DNA of 64,000 bases, taken from Myoxocephalus aenaeus (taxonomy: Eukaryota > Chordata > Actinopteri > Perciformes > Cottidae). Both the position numbers and the translations under genes were made by a program. The stretch covers positions 254,501 through 318,500 of the forward strand of contig JBAMJR010000187.1 of the NCBI GenBank assembly GCA_038501785.1. Reading direction: 5' to 3'. Positions 42,843-55,500 of the stretch are shown one piece after another. The first letter of the stretch is position 1. Each line of letters begins with the position of its first letter. A model generated the notes under the pieces. That model did no database searches and had not been told where the DNA came from. It saw only the letters and a program-made list of their open reading frames with translations.

Positions 42843-45800
42843 TTACTAAAATGTTTCTTCTTTAGTTGCTATGTCCACAAAATGCTTCCTTTGACTATGT
42901 CCCAGGTAAACATGTATCTTTGCCCATGACTCAGTGCTGTTCTGGAGCATGACTTTCAAGAAAGGCAATCAGCATAAATGCTCTTCACAGATCCACTTTT
43001 GCTGGATCAGTTAAGTGGGCTGACTCCACTTAATTATGAGAAATTAGGTTTTCTTAAAACAACGTTGTGATTTTGTCACATCAGCCTCATATCTGCTCGC
43101 TAATCATGCGCTAATCAAAGCATTGCTTTTAGACTAACCTGCATGAATGTATACTTGTATTATCTGATAACGTTGTAGTTCTGCTGACTAGCTATTCTTA
43201 CAAACTATGCAAAGTAAAATCCTGAATAATTTCAAAACCATGTACCAACACTATGTTGTGTTACTTAACACTTACTCTTTACTCAACAGGTCTCTGTTGC
43301 CACAAATGGCATTAAAAGTCATTTTAGCTTTTCACTATCAGCTGATGCCAGAATATATTAGTCAATGGTGCTGTGTAAGTATAGTCTGCTGCTACAGTAC
43401 AGCTGGCTACACCAATGCATCTACAGTATCTACAAAGGAGTATTATGTCACCCTATCACCAAAACATAAAGATAAGGTGAAGCATGCCTTTTAATATGTG
43501 TTAAGCCATTACCCTTATTTCACTAATGTATTTACTGTATCTGTTTAAGCTCTGCTCACTACATTAAGTGATCAGACTGACCATCAGATGGTAGCAGCTT
43601 GGGTTGTTACTGACACATGTGCAAGCCTATCAATATACATTTGAGGTATTGTGTATAGGATAAGTTTACCAATGGTACTAATGTAACTGTTATTTGTTTT
43701 AAACCACCAGGTGCTTTTAATCATGTGAAGTCCAGCCTGCTTGGCTCTACCTCTGATTCTAACATCAATAAGTATAGCACCATCCACAAGATCCCTCTGA
43801 TTGCACTCAATTTCTCTGAGGGGACTGACAAGAAGACTCATTCTCCGCCAACTCCCGAGACAACCATCATAGCACCAACAAAGGTCAAAGACAGAACTCA
43901 CAATGTCACAGAAAAAGTCACGCAGGTGAGTCGGTATGTTCCAGTTTGTTCAATATTGCAGTACCATAGGCAAACTCTTCAACCACCATCATAACGCCTA
44001 GGGTTTGATTCTCAATAATCCTTGGTTCTGTATTTCAAAGAACATAATTGGCTGTGCATGATGGGTGGTAGCTGGCTGTGATTATGTCTTCATCACTGCA
44101 CTGACTCAAAATGTAGTCATTTAATGGGGTACCTCGAAGGTGGTTTGTTGGATAGCATGGTACTCTGATACACAGCACATGTGACAGCTTGCTGGTGAAA
44201 TTTCCTGCTGGCAGGTGGACAAAATACAGCTGGTGATCCCATGGTTCACAGAGGTACCCATTCAGGTCAGTGGAGGTGAGACATTAACCCTCGAACACAA
44301 TCACTCGGGTGATTTTCAATGCCTGTTTTTTTCAACAGGCATGTGTTCGGGTGATTTTCACCCGACGTTAGTGATAGAGGATGAAAAGATTATTATATTA
44401 TATTTTTAATGATGTTTTATTGACAATTCCCAAATTGTTCACCCGATTTTGAGTCATTTTTAGGGTCACCCCATGATACCTGTTTTTCGTTTTATGAGAA
44501 GTTCTATAGGGTTAAATAAAATAAGAGTACTTCAATTTGCCTTGTATTGTTGTATTTGAATATATTTTGATGAGAAGTATATTTGATCAGGTACATTATA
44601 TTGGGTGAAATATACCCGACGTTAGTGACGGTGTTACTATTTTTAATGTTAGTGTTCTAGGGTTAAGGACAGGAGTGAAGGGTAATTAGACGTTCCTAAC
44701 TGCAGAGAAAGTGAGGATAATAGTAAGGGAAAAATTGTAAAAATGTATTCTCATCAACATCAACTAAGAGTAGTATTTTCAAGAAGGGAGAGAAAGGACA
44801 TCCCAAGGACATCCATCTTTTTACTTGCAAGCCTTCTGCAGGGATTCAGTTTCTTTCTCAAGGACAATGCAGCAGGACTAACACTTCCTGTCATAGGGAC
44901 TATCTAGTCACTCAATTCCCTGTTGACAAGACCAGCTGATGCCAGCTTGTCAAGGACAGCTAAGAGTGCAGGCATCCAACCCAATATTGATTAATGAATG
45001 CCTATGTTTCACCTGAATATGCATTCAATAAAAAAGTCAAAATTCATTGGATAGTTTTAATCATCCTGACAAATCATTTTGTTCTGTATAAATTGCAATG
45101 AAAACTGTGTGAAAGTCAATACAGCAGAACAGCAATAGAGCTATGTTTTGGTAATGTTAGCAACTATTAAGCACAAGAGAGCAGTAGGAGCAAGCTCAAA
45201 TCGCGGCACCGGCACCTGCCGCTTACCTGCTGTGGCATCTCTGGACATGCCACGGCTGTACCGGCATATGCCACGGCTGTACCGGCATATGCCGCGCCGG
45301 TACCAGCATATGCCACGTCGGTACCGGCATATGCCGCGCCGGTACCGGCATATGCCGCGCCATATGCTGGCATATGCCGCGCCGGCTGTGGCATCTCTGG
45401 ACATGCCACGGCGGTTCGAGACCTGCCGGGAGCCCCGAGCTGCCGTGCCGGAGCAGTTGCCACTAGTTTTGAAATCGTGGCGCACCTCATAGAGCACTTG
45501 TGTCAGACCCGTTTTCAGTGAGTCACGGGTCTTTTTTAATTTTTAATGCAGCATAGTGCCGTACTCACACTCCTCAATACTGCGTTCACAACACGCTTTA
45601 CTTGCGTGAGTTTACACGCCGGACTATTTGTGATAGTTCGCTTCATTCCCGACTTTTTAATTTATTTAATATTAGCTGAAGCAGTTCAGAACCACTGCCC
45701 CATAATAACGTGCGTATAATCGTTACTTTGTTATTTTCTTCTGTTTTAAGTTTGATCTTTCATAGAGTAATGTGGGTTTCTTAACCTTAAATTAAATGGA

Positions 45801-46489
45801 TTAATGTCATAGTAACAGAACAATTTGCTTACATATATTTTTACATTTATATAAATCCATGTACAATATTTTTACACTTGAAGAGCTATTTCAAGGGTAC
45901 AAAATAATACGAAGGGCTACTTGTTTGATACAAACTTCCTGAACAACAAAGTTGCACAGATCACCTTTTATTAATAATAATATATGTGAAGTGACTGTCT
46001 GATCACATATCAATGTTAATCATTCCTCACAATAATTATTAACAATAATTTCCACGACAATGATGGTAGGAAAAAAAAAGTGTTCTCACTTTGTTAGAAA
46101 AATGAAAATAAAGTTATATCCGTTCAAAAAATAACTAATATTTAGTTTTAATGACAACCACAAAGTGTGCAGGCTTTGTCACTGCAGTGTTTTTCCGGGG
46201 TTTTGGATGAATATTTCCAGAGCCTCGATATGCGAAGTCAGAAACGTCATTTATGAAGCTCCGCAGGCTCTTTGTCTTGACCTGCAAATAGATGGATGTA
46301 TGGATGGATGGATATATACTTTATTAATCCCCAAGGGGACATTTCTTGTCATAGTAGCGCCGTACAACTTTAAGATACAAATAAACACACAAGATAAAAG
46401 ATGAATATATAAGGAAGCAACAGGGATGAAAGATATATACAAATAAAATAAAAGTAAAATATAGACGTGTATATATGTATATGTATATG

Positions 46490-46521
<32 letters not shown>

Positions 46522-49500
46522 CACACTGTAGCGGCGTTCCGTCGGCGTGTTTTTGTTAAGCCGCTAAAGAGCTGCGACACATTGAGTCTTCTCACGCGAA
46601 TGACAGCAGACCGTTCTTTTCCTTTTTCTTCGTTTTATTTTGTGCAGCAAAAAACACTAACATTATACACACAAACTAATAAACGATCATACGGACATGC
46701 GGTCATACGGTAAAAGAACTGTGTGCTCTCATGCCTAATGCAACTCTTGCTTACAACTGCTGCCATCATGACGTCATTATATCCCTTGGCTCGAGCGTCC
46801 ATTGTTAATATAAACATCTTTCAATATATTTTATATGTAGTTCCTAAACTGCGAGCCTAATTCTGAAATATTAAATTATAAACACTCTTGAAATATTAAT
46901 TAAACAAAAAACATACTTGTGTCTCTTACATACACAAAAGAATAGAATACAACTAACTGGAATTAAATATATTTACAGCCACAGAGTGTATTCGTTAATT
47001 ACGCAAATTAAATGTAAACAATAGGTAGTGCAAAATGCAAAGTATGTATAGTGATGAATTAATCCACAGAGGATCTAGCAAGTAAAGTTGTATTGCCATA
47101 GGCAGGAATGTTTTCCTGTAACGGTCCTTGTTGCAGCGGAGCGTGAGGAATCTCTTGGAGAAAGTGCTCCGCTGACCCTGCAGACAACTGTTAGGCTTTA
47201 CAAGTGATCGCCGATCAATAACATATGGCCGTTTAGTTTGTTTAGTCAGTGGTTTGACATGCGCGCAATATTGAACATTGACTTCAGAAATGGTCAGAGT
47301 TCATATATACCGAATTTTTGTTTTGTTTTTAAATGTTATATTAAATATTGTCATTTTCAAATCTTTAATGGAAGCGTTTTTGATAAAAACTGTGATTTTT
47401 TTTTTGTACTTTTACTTTACCTTGCGGGTGACTCACGTGGTCCCTGTGGGCCCGCAGGCACCGTGTTGGCTATCCCTGCCTTAATGTGTTGTCACATAGT
47501 ATATATACCTTCCAGGACCTTAAGCAAGTTGCGGCAACACTCTCTCAAACACGGGCAGCTGCCTCAAAAACTAGTGGCACATGAGTGGCAACTCGTAAGT
47601 GCCCCGCCACCTGAGACGTGCCATCGGAAAAGGCAGCTCGCAGCTCCCGGCAGCTCGCAGCTCCCGGCAGCTCGCAGCGGCATGTCCAGAGATGCCACAG
47701 CCAGCGCGGCATATGCCGGTACCGGCGCGGCATATGCCGGTACCGGCGCGGCATATGCCGGTACCGGCACGGCATATGCCGGTACAGCCGTGGCATGTCC
47801 AGAGATGCCACAGCAGGTAAGCGGCAGGTGCCGGTGCCGCGATTTGAGCTTGCCCTCTCTCCAAGAGAGGCCCAGGAGGAACCTAATATCTTTAAACAGA
47901 TCTTACTCATTCATAAATAAAAACGAACCATCAACATGATTAACCTTAGTCCTACTAACTGGGGTACCAAGGTATACTATTTGTCATATCTCACAGGCGC
48001 TTTATTCTATCATTCTAGTTTTTTCTTAATGACTTCCTGTAATTTTTGTCTCTGTTTTAATAAGTGCTTCCTAAACCACCCTTTTGTATACCGATGTATT
48101 TGGTCCAAAAGCAATGGGAAAAACATTGTGTTATCTATGTAACTGTTTATTGACCTACTGTCTGCCATGGGTCCTAATTTATAATATCCCATACTATCAG
48201 GGGCAAGTGTGCCAGTCATTTTGAAGGAGGCAGACACAGATACAGTGGACACAGATTTCCTCATGTGCTCGGTCTATTTTAGTCTCCCACAATATGCAAA
48301 TGACCTGTCACTTTCATAAAATTAAATAATAATTCCTCCCCAGGGACCCCAATCGGTAGTCTTCGTATGTTTATTATGTTGGTAGGATGAGAGTGAAATA
48401 CTCTCCCTCCCTGCTGACGTTAGTTTGGAGTTTGGAGACACCGCTGAGACGGGAAAACTGCATCTACTTCCTGACTGCTAGCATTGGGAAATCTATAATG
48501 CATGTAGTGAGGATAGGGGAATGTGCTGAAATTAATAGCGACCCGGCGCCCTTATCCTCACTCCTGCACTATTTTCTGCCCTCTATCTTTGTCTGCCACT
48601 GCTTATTAAGCCAAAAACAGGGGGCTGCTTGGCCTTTCTGAGCATGCTGAATAATTTATCATCCAGTCAAAGTTCATTCATATTGGAAAATTAAAACAGG
48701 TTTTTGCTTACCAAAATATTTGTATACAAATATCTATCAGCAAAGCTTGAACTGCCCTTCTCTAATTTATCATTCGTACAGTAAAGTACTTCAACTTAGA
48801 ACGTGGAACAAGTGAGCGTCAGTCAGATTATTTATGGGGCAATCTACTTGTCATCCTGGAGTGGCTGCCTTTACCTATTACTGTTGGACTGCAGAGCACT
48901 TACCTTTGTGTGTTGCTGTTAAATCAGTCCTTGAAGGCTTTAAACTGGTTAAATTACCTGGTGGGCCTCGGCAATAATGATCATGAGAATTAAGTACTTG
49001 AAGGTGTCTTTGATCAAACTGTCAGAAGGATTATCAGCAATGAAAAGCACGATCAACATCAATTAAGATTTTGTTTTTCAGTGATCCCATTCAATTAAGA
49101 TGTTGATCCACAATACATTTAAGTGACATTTAAAAATGTAATGGCGTAATCGGGTGGTGTCCCTGATTGATCTGACCCTCTCTTTCCACTCCCTCAGGTC
49201 CTGTCACTCGGAGCTGATGTCCTACCAGAGTACAAACTCCAGACAGCCCGCATTGACAAGTTCACCATCCTTCACTACAGCCCCTTCAAAGCTGTGTGGG
49301 ACTGGCTGATCCTGCTGCTGGTTATCTACACAGCAATCCTCACTCCCTACTCTGCTGCTTTTCTTCTCAATGACACAGAGGAATCGAAGAGGCGTGAATG
49401 CGGATACTCCTGCAGCCCTCTTAATGTAGTGGATTTAATGGTGGACATCATGTTCATCATCGACATCCTCATAAACTTCAGGACCACTTACGTAAACCTG

Positions 49501-52500
49501 AACGAGGAGGTCGTCAGCGATCCAGCTAAGATAGCAATCCATTACTTTAAAGGCTGGTTCCTTATCGACATGGTGGCGGCAATCCCCTTTGACCTTCTCA
49601 TCTTTGGCTCAGGATCAGATGAGGTATGTTATCTCTAAAGCATATATTTTTTACCTGTTTTTTTTCTCCCAGGGACCTTTTCTGCACATCAACCCGGCCA
49701 TGCTTGCCCTGTTATCCATTTACTAAGTCCAGAGTTGTACCCCTGGGCCACTAGTAAAGCCTGAATCTTTCGGTTTCGGCTTTGAAAGGATTACTTTAGA
49801 TTGCATGTTTTTTCATACTTTTTTCTCTATTTTTTTGAATGGTCCTCATTCTAGAATCCATTTACACGGATTAATGGCTTACCAAATGGCAATCAATGAT
49901 GCATTTATGTGAGGAGCAGGCCAACAGGGCTGTGTGCACAGCTTACATGCAGATGTGAGATGGCCATTGGTAGGCTGGATGCCAGGCCTGCTGGCTTGTT
50001 TGTTGGGAGGATATGTCCCCTCAGGCCCGAGATCCACTTCAGTGCTTTACTGTGCTTTGTAGGCACTCCATTACACCCGAAAAGCTCCTGATTATAAACC
50101 ATAATCATCTTTTCAGTCATGGCTGCTGCTGCTGCTGCTGAGTCAGTTCAGTGAATCACAACAAATCTGAAAGAAAATTGATGTTTTCTTTCTCCCACTA
50201 GACAGTTTAACAAAGAAATCACAAAAGAGTTCTGGCAAATTTGCTCATAAAGTTGCGAGTAAACCATATTATCTTTTGCCTCTGGGAAATCAATGCAAAC
50301 TATTTTACATTATAATGAATAATAGTAAATAGTACAATAGTAGATACATTGCTTTCAGTTAACCAGCGTGGTCTTAATAATGTTCAGACTGAACATGCAA
50401 CTCAACGGCATTCTCATTCAGAAAATAAGAAACAACTGTGACAGTGGCAGATGGTTTTCACAAAGCTCTTTAATTTAGCAGCTTAACAAGAGAGTTTTAA
50501 CCTACTAGGGCTTTAGTAAAACTGTTGGTTGGAGCAGAGCATATATTTGAAATAGATTTCAAGCAATTTCTTGTTGTTTTCAATCAATGTCTTGTTGTTT
50601 TTAAAACAATTTAGTCTTCCCACAAGATTGAACATCCTGTGAGGGGCATTATGCAAAATTGCGTAGGGTTTTGTTAATAATGCTAATGATTATAATAGAA
50701 ACAGGAAAACAAAAGATTCAAGCTGTTTTATTGTGAATGCGATCGGAAAGAAGTGAAGTGCTTTGTCCCAACTTGAACCCCCTAAAATGTTTTCCCATTA
50801 GAGAGGAACAGGGAGAGAGAGAGCGGAGGCGGATATTTTGATATGTCAAGCTGTTTGATTGATATTTATACCCCGGCTGTGAAACAGACCTTTTATTAAG
50901 ATCAGTTGAGGTGAAGACAAAATACAGATTTGTCCATCAAACTCTGCAATTATATGTGTACTACAATGAAATAGTAGACTCAAAGCCAAGACTTTTAGTC
51001 GTGAAGCAGCAACTACCAAAGAAAACAGAATATAATTCCCTTAGACGTAAAACAACATATTTTTTGAAGAACCAATTGTTACGTTTTCTTTCTTTTTTTT
51101 GTAACATTAGAAAAGGAATCTGGTCAATTCTTACATGTTACATGTAGTATTGTTCAAATCCATTAAGGCAGCCAGCTCATAAAAGTTATGCTGGAGTCAA
51201 AGCAATAGTAAGTCGTTAAGGGAGTCATTCTACTTGAAATATCCACTGGAGGGCACAACCATAGTAACATCTCATTAAGTTAATTACATTCATACATAAC
51301 TGCACAGTGCATATCATAATTGGTGTGAGGGGGAGATTCTACTAAGTGGGCTATTCTATTCTAACCACTTGGTAAAGTTGGTGGTCATAGTTGAATGTTA
51401 GAAATGTCAATGTGAAACATAAACCTTTAATGTAAAACACAAATGCTTTACTTGAAACCGAGGAAATGTCCCCAGAATTGTTCTTGAACATAGTGCAATG
51501 GGGATTAATTTACCATGATGAATCCCTTCTTTTTTAAGAAAATCTATATAAGAGGCAATGCTATAGTGGTTAAGAAGGAGAGTGTGCAGACATTAGCTTC
51601 CTTTTCAAAGGTCATTCAGTAATTGGCAGGTAGATAAATGACTGTTCCAATGAGAATGGTAGTTAGTGCTTCTTAAACCTTTTTTGATGACACAGAAGCA
51701 GCAACCAACTCCCATGGAGCCACTGAGTGAGTGTTACTTCCCGCTCACTGTTGAATAAATGAGGATTTATCTGTGAGCTGCTGGTGTCTTCACGTCTATG
51801 TTCATTTGAGAGCTGTGGGGAGTTGCCACAATGGAGTCATTGTCTTTTTTCACCGTAACAGAAACTCATTACCTCAGTTTGTGAATTGACCCTCTGGATT
51901 TCTCAGTGCATTAGATTTGTTCTTGATAAAGAGAACATGTCAGAGGTTGCGGCTGTGGTAGATATGCAGCAGATAAGATTGTTTCTTGATAATTGTATGA
52001 CAAATGAAATGTCCCGTACTGAAATTAGATACATGTATTATAATACTGTTCAAGTTCTGTAGTTTGACATATTAACGTTCAAACTACTGCTATTACTAAT
52101 AAAATGCCCAACTCTACTTTTTGTTTAGACCACCACTCTGATTGGCCTGTTGAAGACTGCTAGGCTCCTGCGTCTGGTGCGTGTAGCGAGGAAGCTGGAC
52201 CGCTACTCTGAGTATGGGGCTGCAGTCCTCATGCTGCTCATGTGCATCTTCGCCCTCATTGCCCACTGGCTAGCCTGTATATGGTACGCCATTGGCAACG
52301 TGGAGAAGCCCTACTTGGAGCACAAGATTGGCTGGCTAGACAATCTGGGCGTGTCCATAGGAAAGAGATACAACTATAGCGACCCTAACTCTGGTCCCTC
52401 TATCAAGGACAAATATGTCACCGCACTTTACTTCACCTTCAGCAGTCTGACCAGTGTGGGCTTTGGAAATGTTTCCCCAAACACCAACTCAGAGAAGATC

Positions 52501-55500
52501 TTTTCCATCTGTGTCATGTTGATTGGATGTGAGTAGGTTTTGGCCTTTTCTTTCATTTTCTTTTAACATAATTTTATTCTGCTTGTATCTGGCGCAGCAT
52601 CTAAAGTGAACTTTAACTTTATTTGATTAGATCTATTGCATGTATGTCCACCTTGGACATGCAATCCCTCCTTTGTGGTCCTTGCTGATGTTTCTTCCTA
52701 ATTAAATCTTTTTGGGGGGAGTTTTTCTTTATCTGAGTCGAGGGTCTAAGGACAGAGGTTTGTGTGCTGCACAGATTGTAAAGCCCCCTGAGGCAAATTA
52801 GTGAGTTGTGATATTGCTATATGAATAGAAATTTGACTTGATTTGGCTTGACAAGATAACAGAATCCTAACTTACCTCTTTTATTGATCATTGTTTGTGT
52901 TTCAGCCCTCATGTATGCCAGTATTTTTGGAAACGTCTCTGCCATTATCCAGAGGTTATACTCCAGTACGGCCCGATATCATGCTCAAATGTTACGGGTC
53001 AGGGAGTTCATACGCTTTCATCAGATTCCCAATCCACTGAGGCAGCGGCTGGAAGAGTACTTCCAACACTCCTGGGCCTACACCAACGGCATTGATATGA
53101 ACACGGTAAGTAAAAGGGATCACCACATCTAACTGTCGTTTTAACTGGATAGCATGCCCAACAAAATAAACTGATCTTGAATTGAATTTAAATTGAATTG
53201 AATTGAATCTTATTGAATGACAGTAGAAATGTTGAATATGCAAGAATCTAAAAAGAGCTTTCTTTCTCTTGTCTGCTTTTCATTTGGATTAACATCCCTA
53301 CATTGGTAAGAACAGGAGGTACATGTTTTTATTTCTTGTCATTTTCATGGCTCTGTTTCACCACCGTTTAAAATATTAACCCCATTAGCCCGACAGTGTC
53401 AATATTAGAAATGTCCATCACTCACAGTGTATGCATGATTTGTGTGAATTCATCCAATTAGTATAGCCTATTTCATATCTGAAAGCAAATACATCATATT
53501 TTAGAGTGAAGTATGTGAGTATAGTAACATGCACTGAAATGTAATGTTGTCTTATTTGAATTCCATCTGAAATGTTATTTGCAACCTTATCAGTAACTTT
53601 TGCAGGCAACTACAATATTCCTCAACAATACATGTGTTAATGTTCTGCTCTTTTATTACTTTTAATGTTAATGTTGAGATTGTAACAGTGCAAGGTTTTC
53701 ATTTCCAGGTAATTTGACCTCTTTTGATCAATTCAGGAAATAGAAGTTTAGGTATTTAGAGTAATAACCCACGATTGAGTGTCTCCTTACTATGTAAGGC
53801 TTTACAATCCCATAGCTCCTCCTACATCATATAATATATAATATATTCCATATTGGGATAAAGCATAAAAGTTGTGATTATTAAATGTGGTTACTGGTCA
53901 GAGAAGTTGTTTTTTCTACTATAAGTTGTGTAAAATGAATAATGTTATGCAGTATATAAGTATTTCCTTTAAATTGATGACATTTGGTATGAAATTGGAA
54001 ATTGTTACATCTTGATATAATTTTTATGAATGCGTCTTCATTAAGAAACACTATAGTGTACTATTACCCACAAGGTTGTTTTTCCAATACACCTTGTGAC
54101 TGTTTTTAATGGGTCTATGACTCTCCACGTTTGTTTTCCTTATGTCCTTTTCTCTGTGCTATTGTCAAGCTAAATTACAACTTCTCTTCATAAAAGTGCA
54201 TTCATCTTAACACGTTTGCTCCTCACAGTTTCCCACCGGCTCGCAGAGCAATCTCTTTGACATTTTCAACCTCAGTATTTTGTGCAATTTAACTCACAAA
54301 TTGTATCTGCATCACAGGTCTTAAAAGGTTTTCCTGAGTGCCTGCAGGCAGATATCTGCCTTCACCTCAACAAGAGTCTTCTTGACGACTGCAAAGCGTT
54401 CCAAGGAGCCTCCAAAGGCTGCCTGAGGGCCTTGGCCATGCACTTCAAAACCACTCATGCCCCTCCTGGAGACACTCTGGTCCACAGTGGGGATGTGCTC
54501 ACCGCTCTCTACTTTCTGTCCCGCGGCTCTATTGAGATCCTGAAAGATGACATTGTGGTAGCCATCCTGGGTAAATACAATCCTTGCTTATGTGAAGTAT
54601 GGTAATGGCCAACACTAAATTATCAAGGGATTGTTATCGCTTTTTGGTGGATTTATTTATCTCCTTTGAGACAAAATTGTCAATCATCAGCATCAATAAT
54701 CTAGTGACAGTCTCGATTGTTCCCAAAATGTAGGCCTATCACATAGTGGTGTGAATATCTGCAAAAGTCACCTCCCTGTTGTATTGAAGATCTGCCAGCT
54801 GATTGTGTGTTGAGTGTCAGCATCAAACCTGTTGAGACAAAGACAAAACGCCTTATTCCTCTGCTTTTGTCTGAGTTTGAAAGAGGTGGTGCTTCAAATT
54901 CATATTATTCTGACCTTAGTGCTAGTTTGCATGAGTACATACAGTATATTGTCAGTGCTATCAATATTATATTATATTTAGCTAGACTATATACATATGG
55001 TTCCTTTTTGACGTCTTTTGGAATTAAAATATTAGTGTTTACATTTTGTATGAAAAATATGCAAAGTTTGCTTCCACCTTTGGCTTTTTGTGAAGGGTAT
55101 TAATTATGTAGTTTGTTCTGATTGATTGAAACATTTGAATAACTGATTGAGCTAACGTTCTACTCTGTTCAGGATGCTTGATATTTTGTTCAGGAAAGGG
55201 TATACAGTGCAGTTTCCTAATGGCCACACGCACAGTTAAAGGAGGCTCAGCGTGACTTGTGTGCACGTCAAATAATTAAAAGAGCAATACACCACATTCA
55301 GTGCATACAAATAACAGCAGACAACTAGCTGCGTGAAGATATATTGGAGTAATGTCTACCTGAGCAGAGAATGAAGTCGATCTCCCTCTGTGTGTGTTGT
55401 TATCTGAGCTTCTCCATGTTTTGTTGATATAGGCGAGCCAGGGTGTAGTGTATGTTCAAGCATTGCATTGCTCTCATATGACAGTTAAGGCTGATATTGC

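Larger units (their letters stand above)
42501..43710 (+). other. kcnh7: kcnh7 intron 4
   Basis: Contains three exact copies of a G+C-rich decamer at 42561-42590, only 60 bp after the donor, and an (AT)32 microsatellite at 42775-42838. The rest is unremarkable. Confidence 0.85.
45182..47861. mobile_element. composite hAT-like DNA element with long inverted arms
   Basis: Candidate 8-bp target duplications CAAGAGAG lie at 45174-45181 and 47862-47869. Just inside them, inverted ends share GCAAGCTCAAATCGCGG, and the shared part begins at the same distance from each duplication, supporting these borders. Left end CAGTAGGAG and right end (reverse) GAGAGAGGG resemble diverged hAT CAG ends. Inverted homology runs about 290 bp (45191-45481 against about 47562-47852). 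No transposase ORF; ORFs over the arms are low-complexity translations of the repeats. The interior holds retroposon-like pieces and a second hAT-type end, so the unit is nonautonomous and nested. Superfamily is inferred. Confidence 0.65.
43926..49197 (+). other. kcnh7: kcnh7 intron 5 (5.3 kb), transposon-rich
   Basis: About 3.1 kb of this intron is two DNA-transposon insertions: a piggyBac-like MITE (44284-44666) and a composite hAT-like element (45182-47861) with retroposon pieces inside. 47870-49197 shows no recognised element. Confidence 0.85.

Noticed and set aside
45148..45492. Open frames of about 100-120 codons on both strands over the left arm (and likewise 47545-47939 over the right arm)
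   Set aside because: All frames are open because of the 21-bp GC-rich repeat; the translations are periodic (MPRRYRH-like, AYAGTGA-like) and have no family resemblance.
43926..49197. Alternative erg1b-type first exon in intron 5
   Set aside because: Such an exon exists in KCNH2, but I find no short ATG frame joined to a donor with a recognisable N-terminus.
51540..51640. tRNA-derived SINE
   Set aside because: A tatagtggttaag string resembles an A box, but no B box or tail follows.
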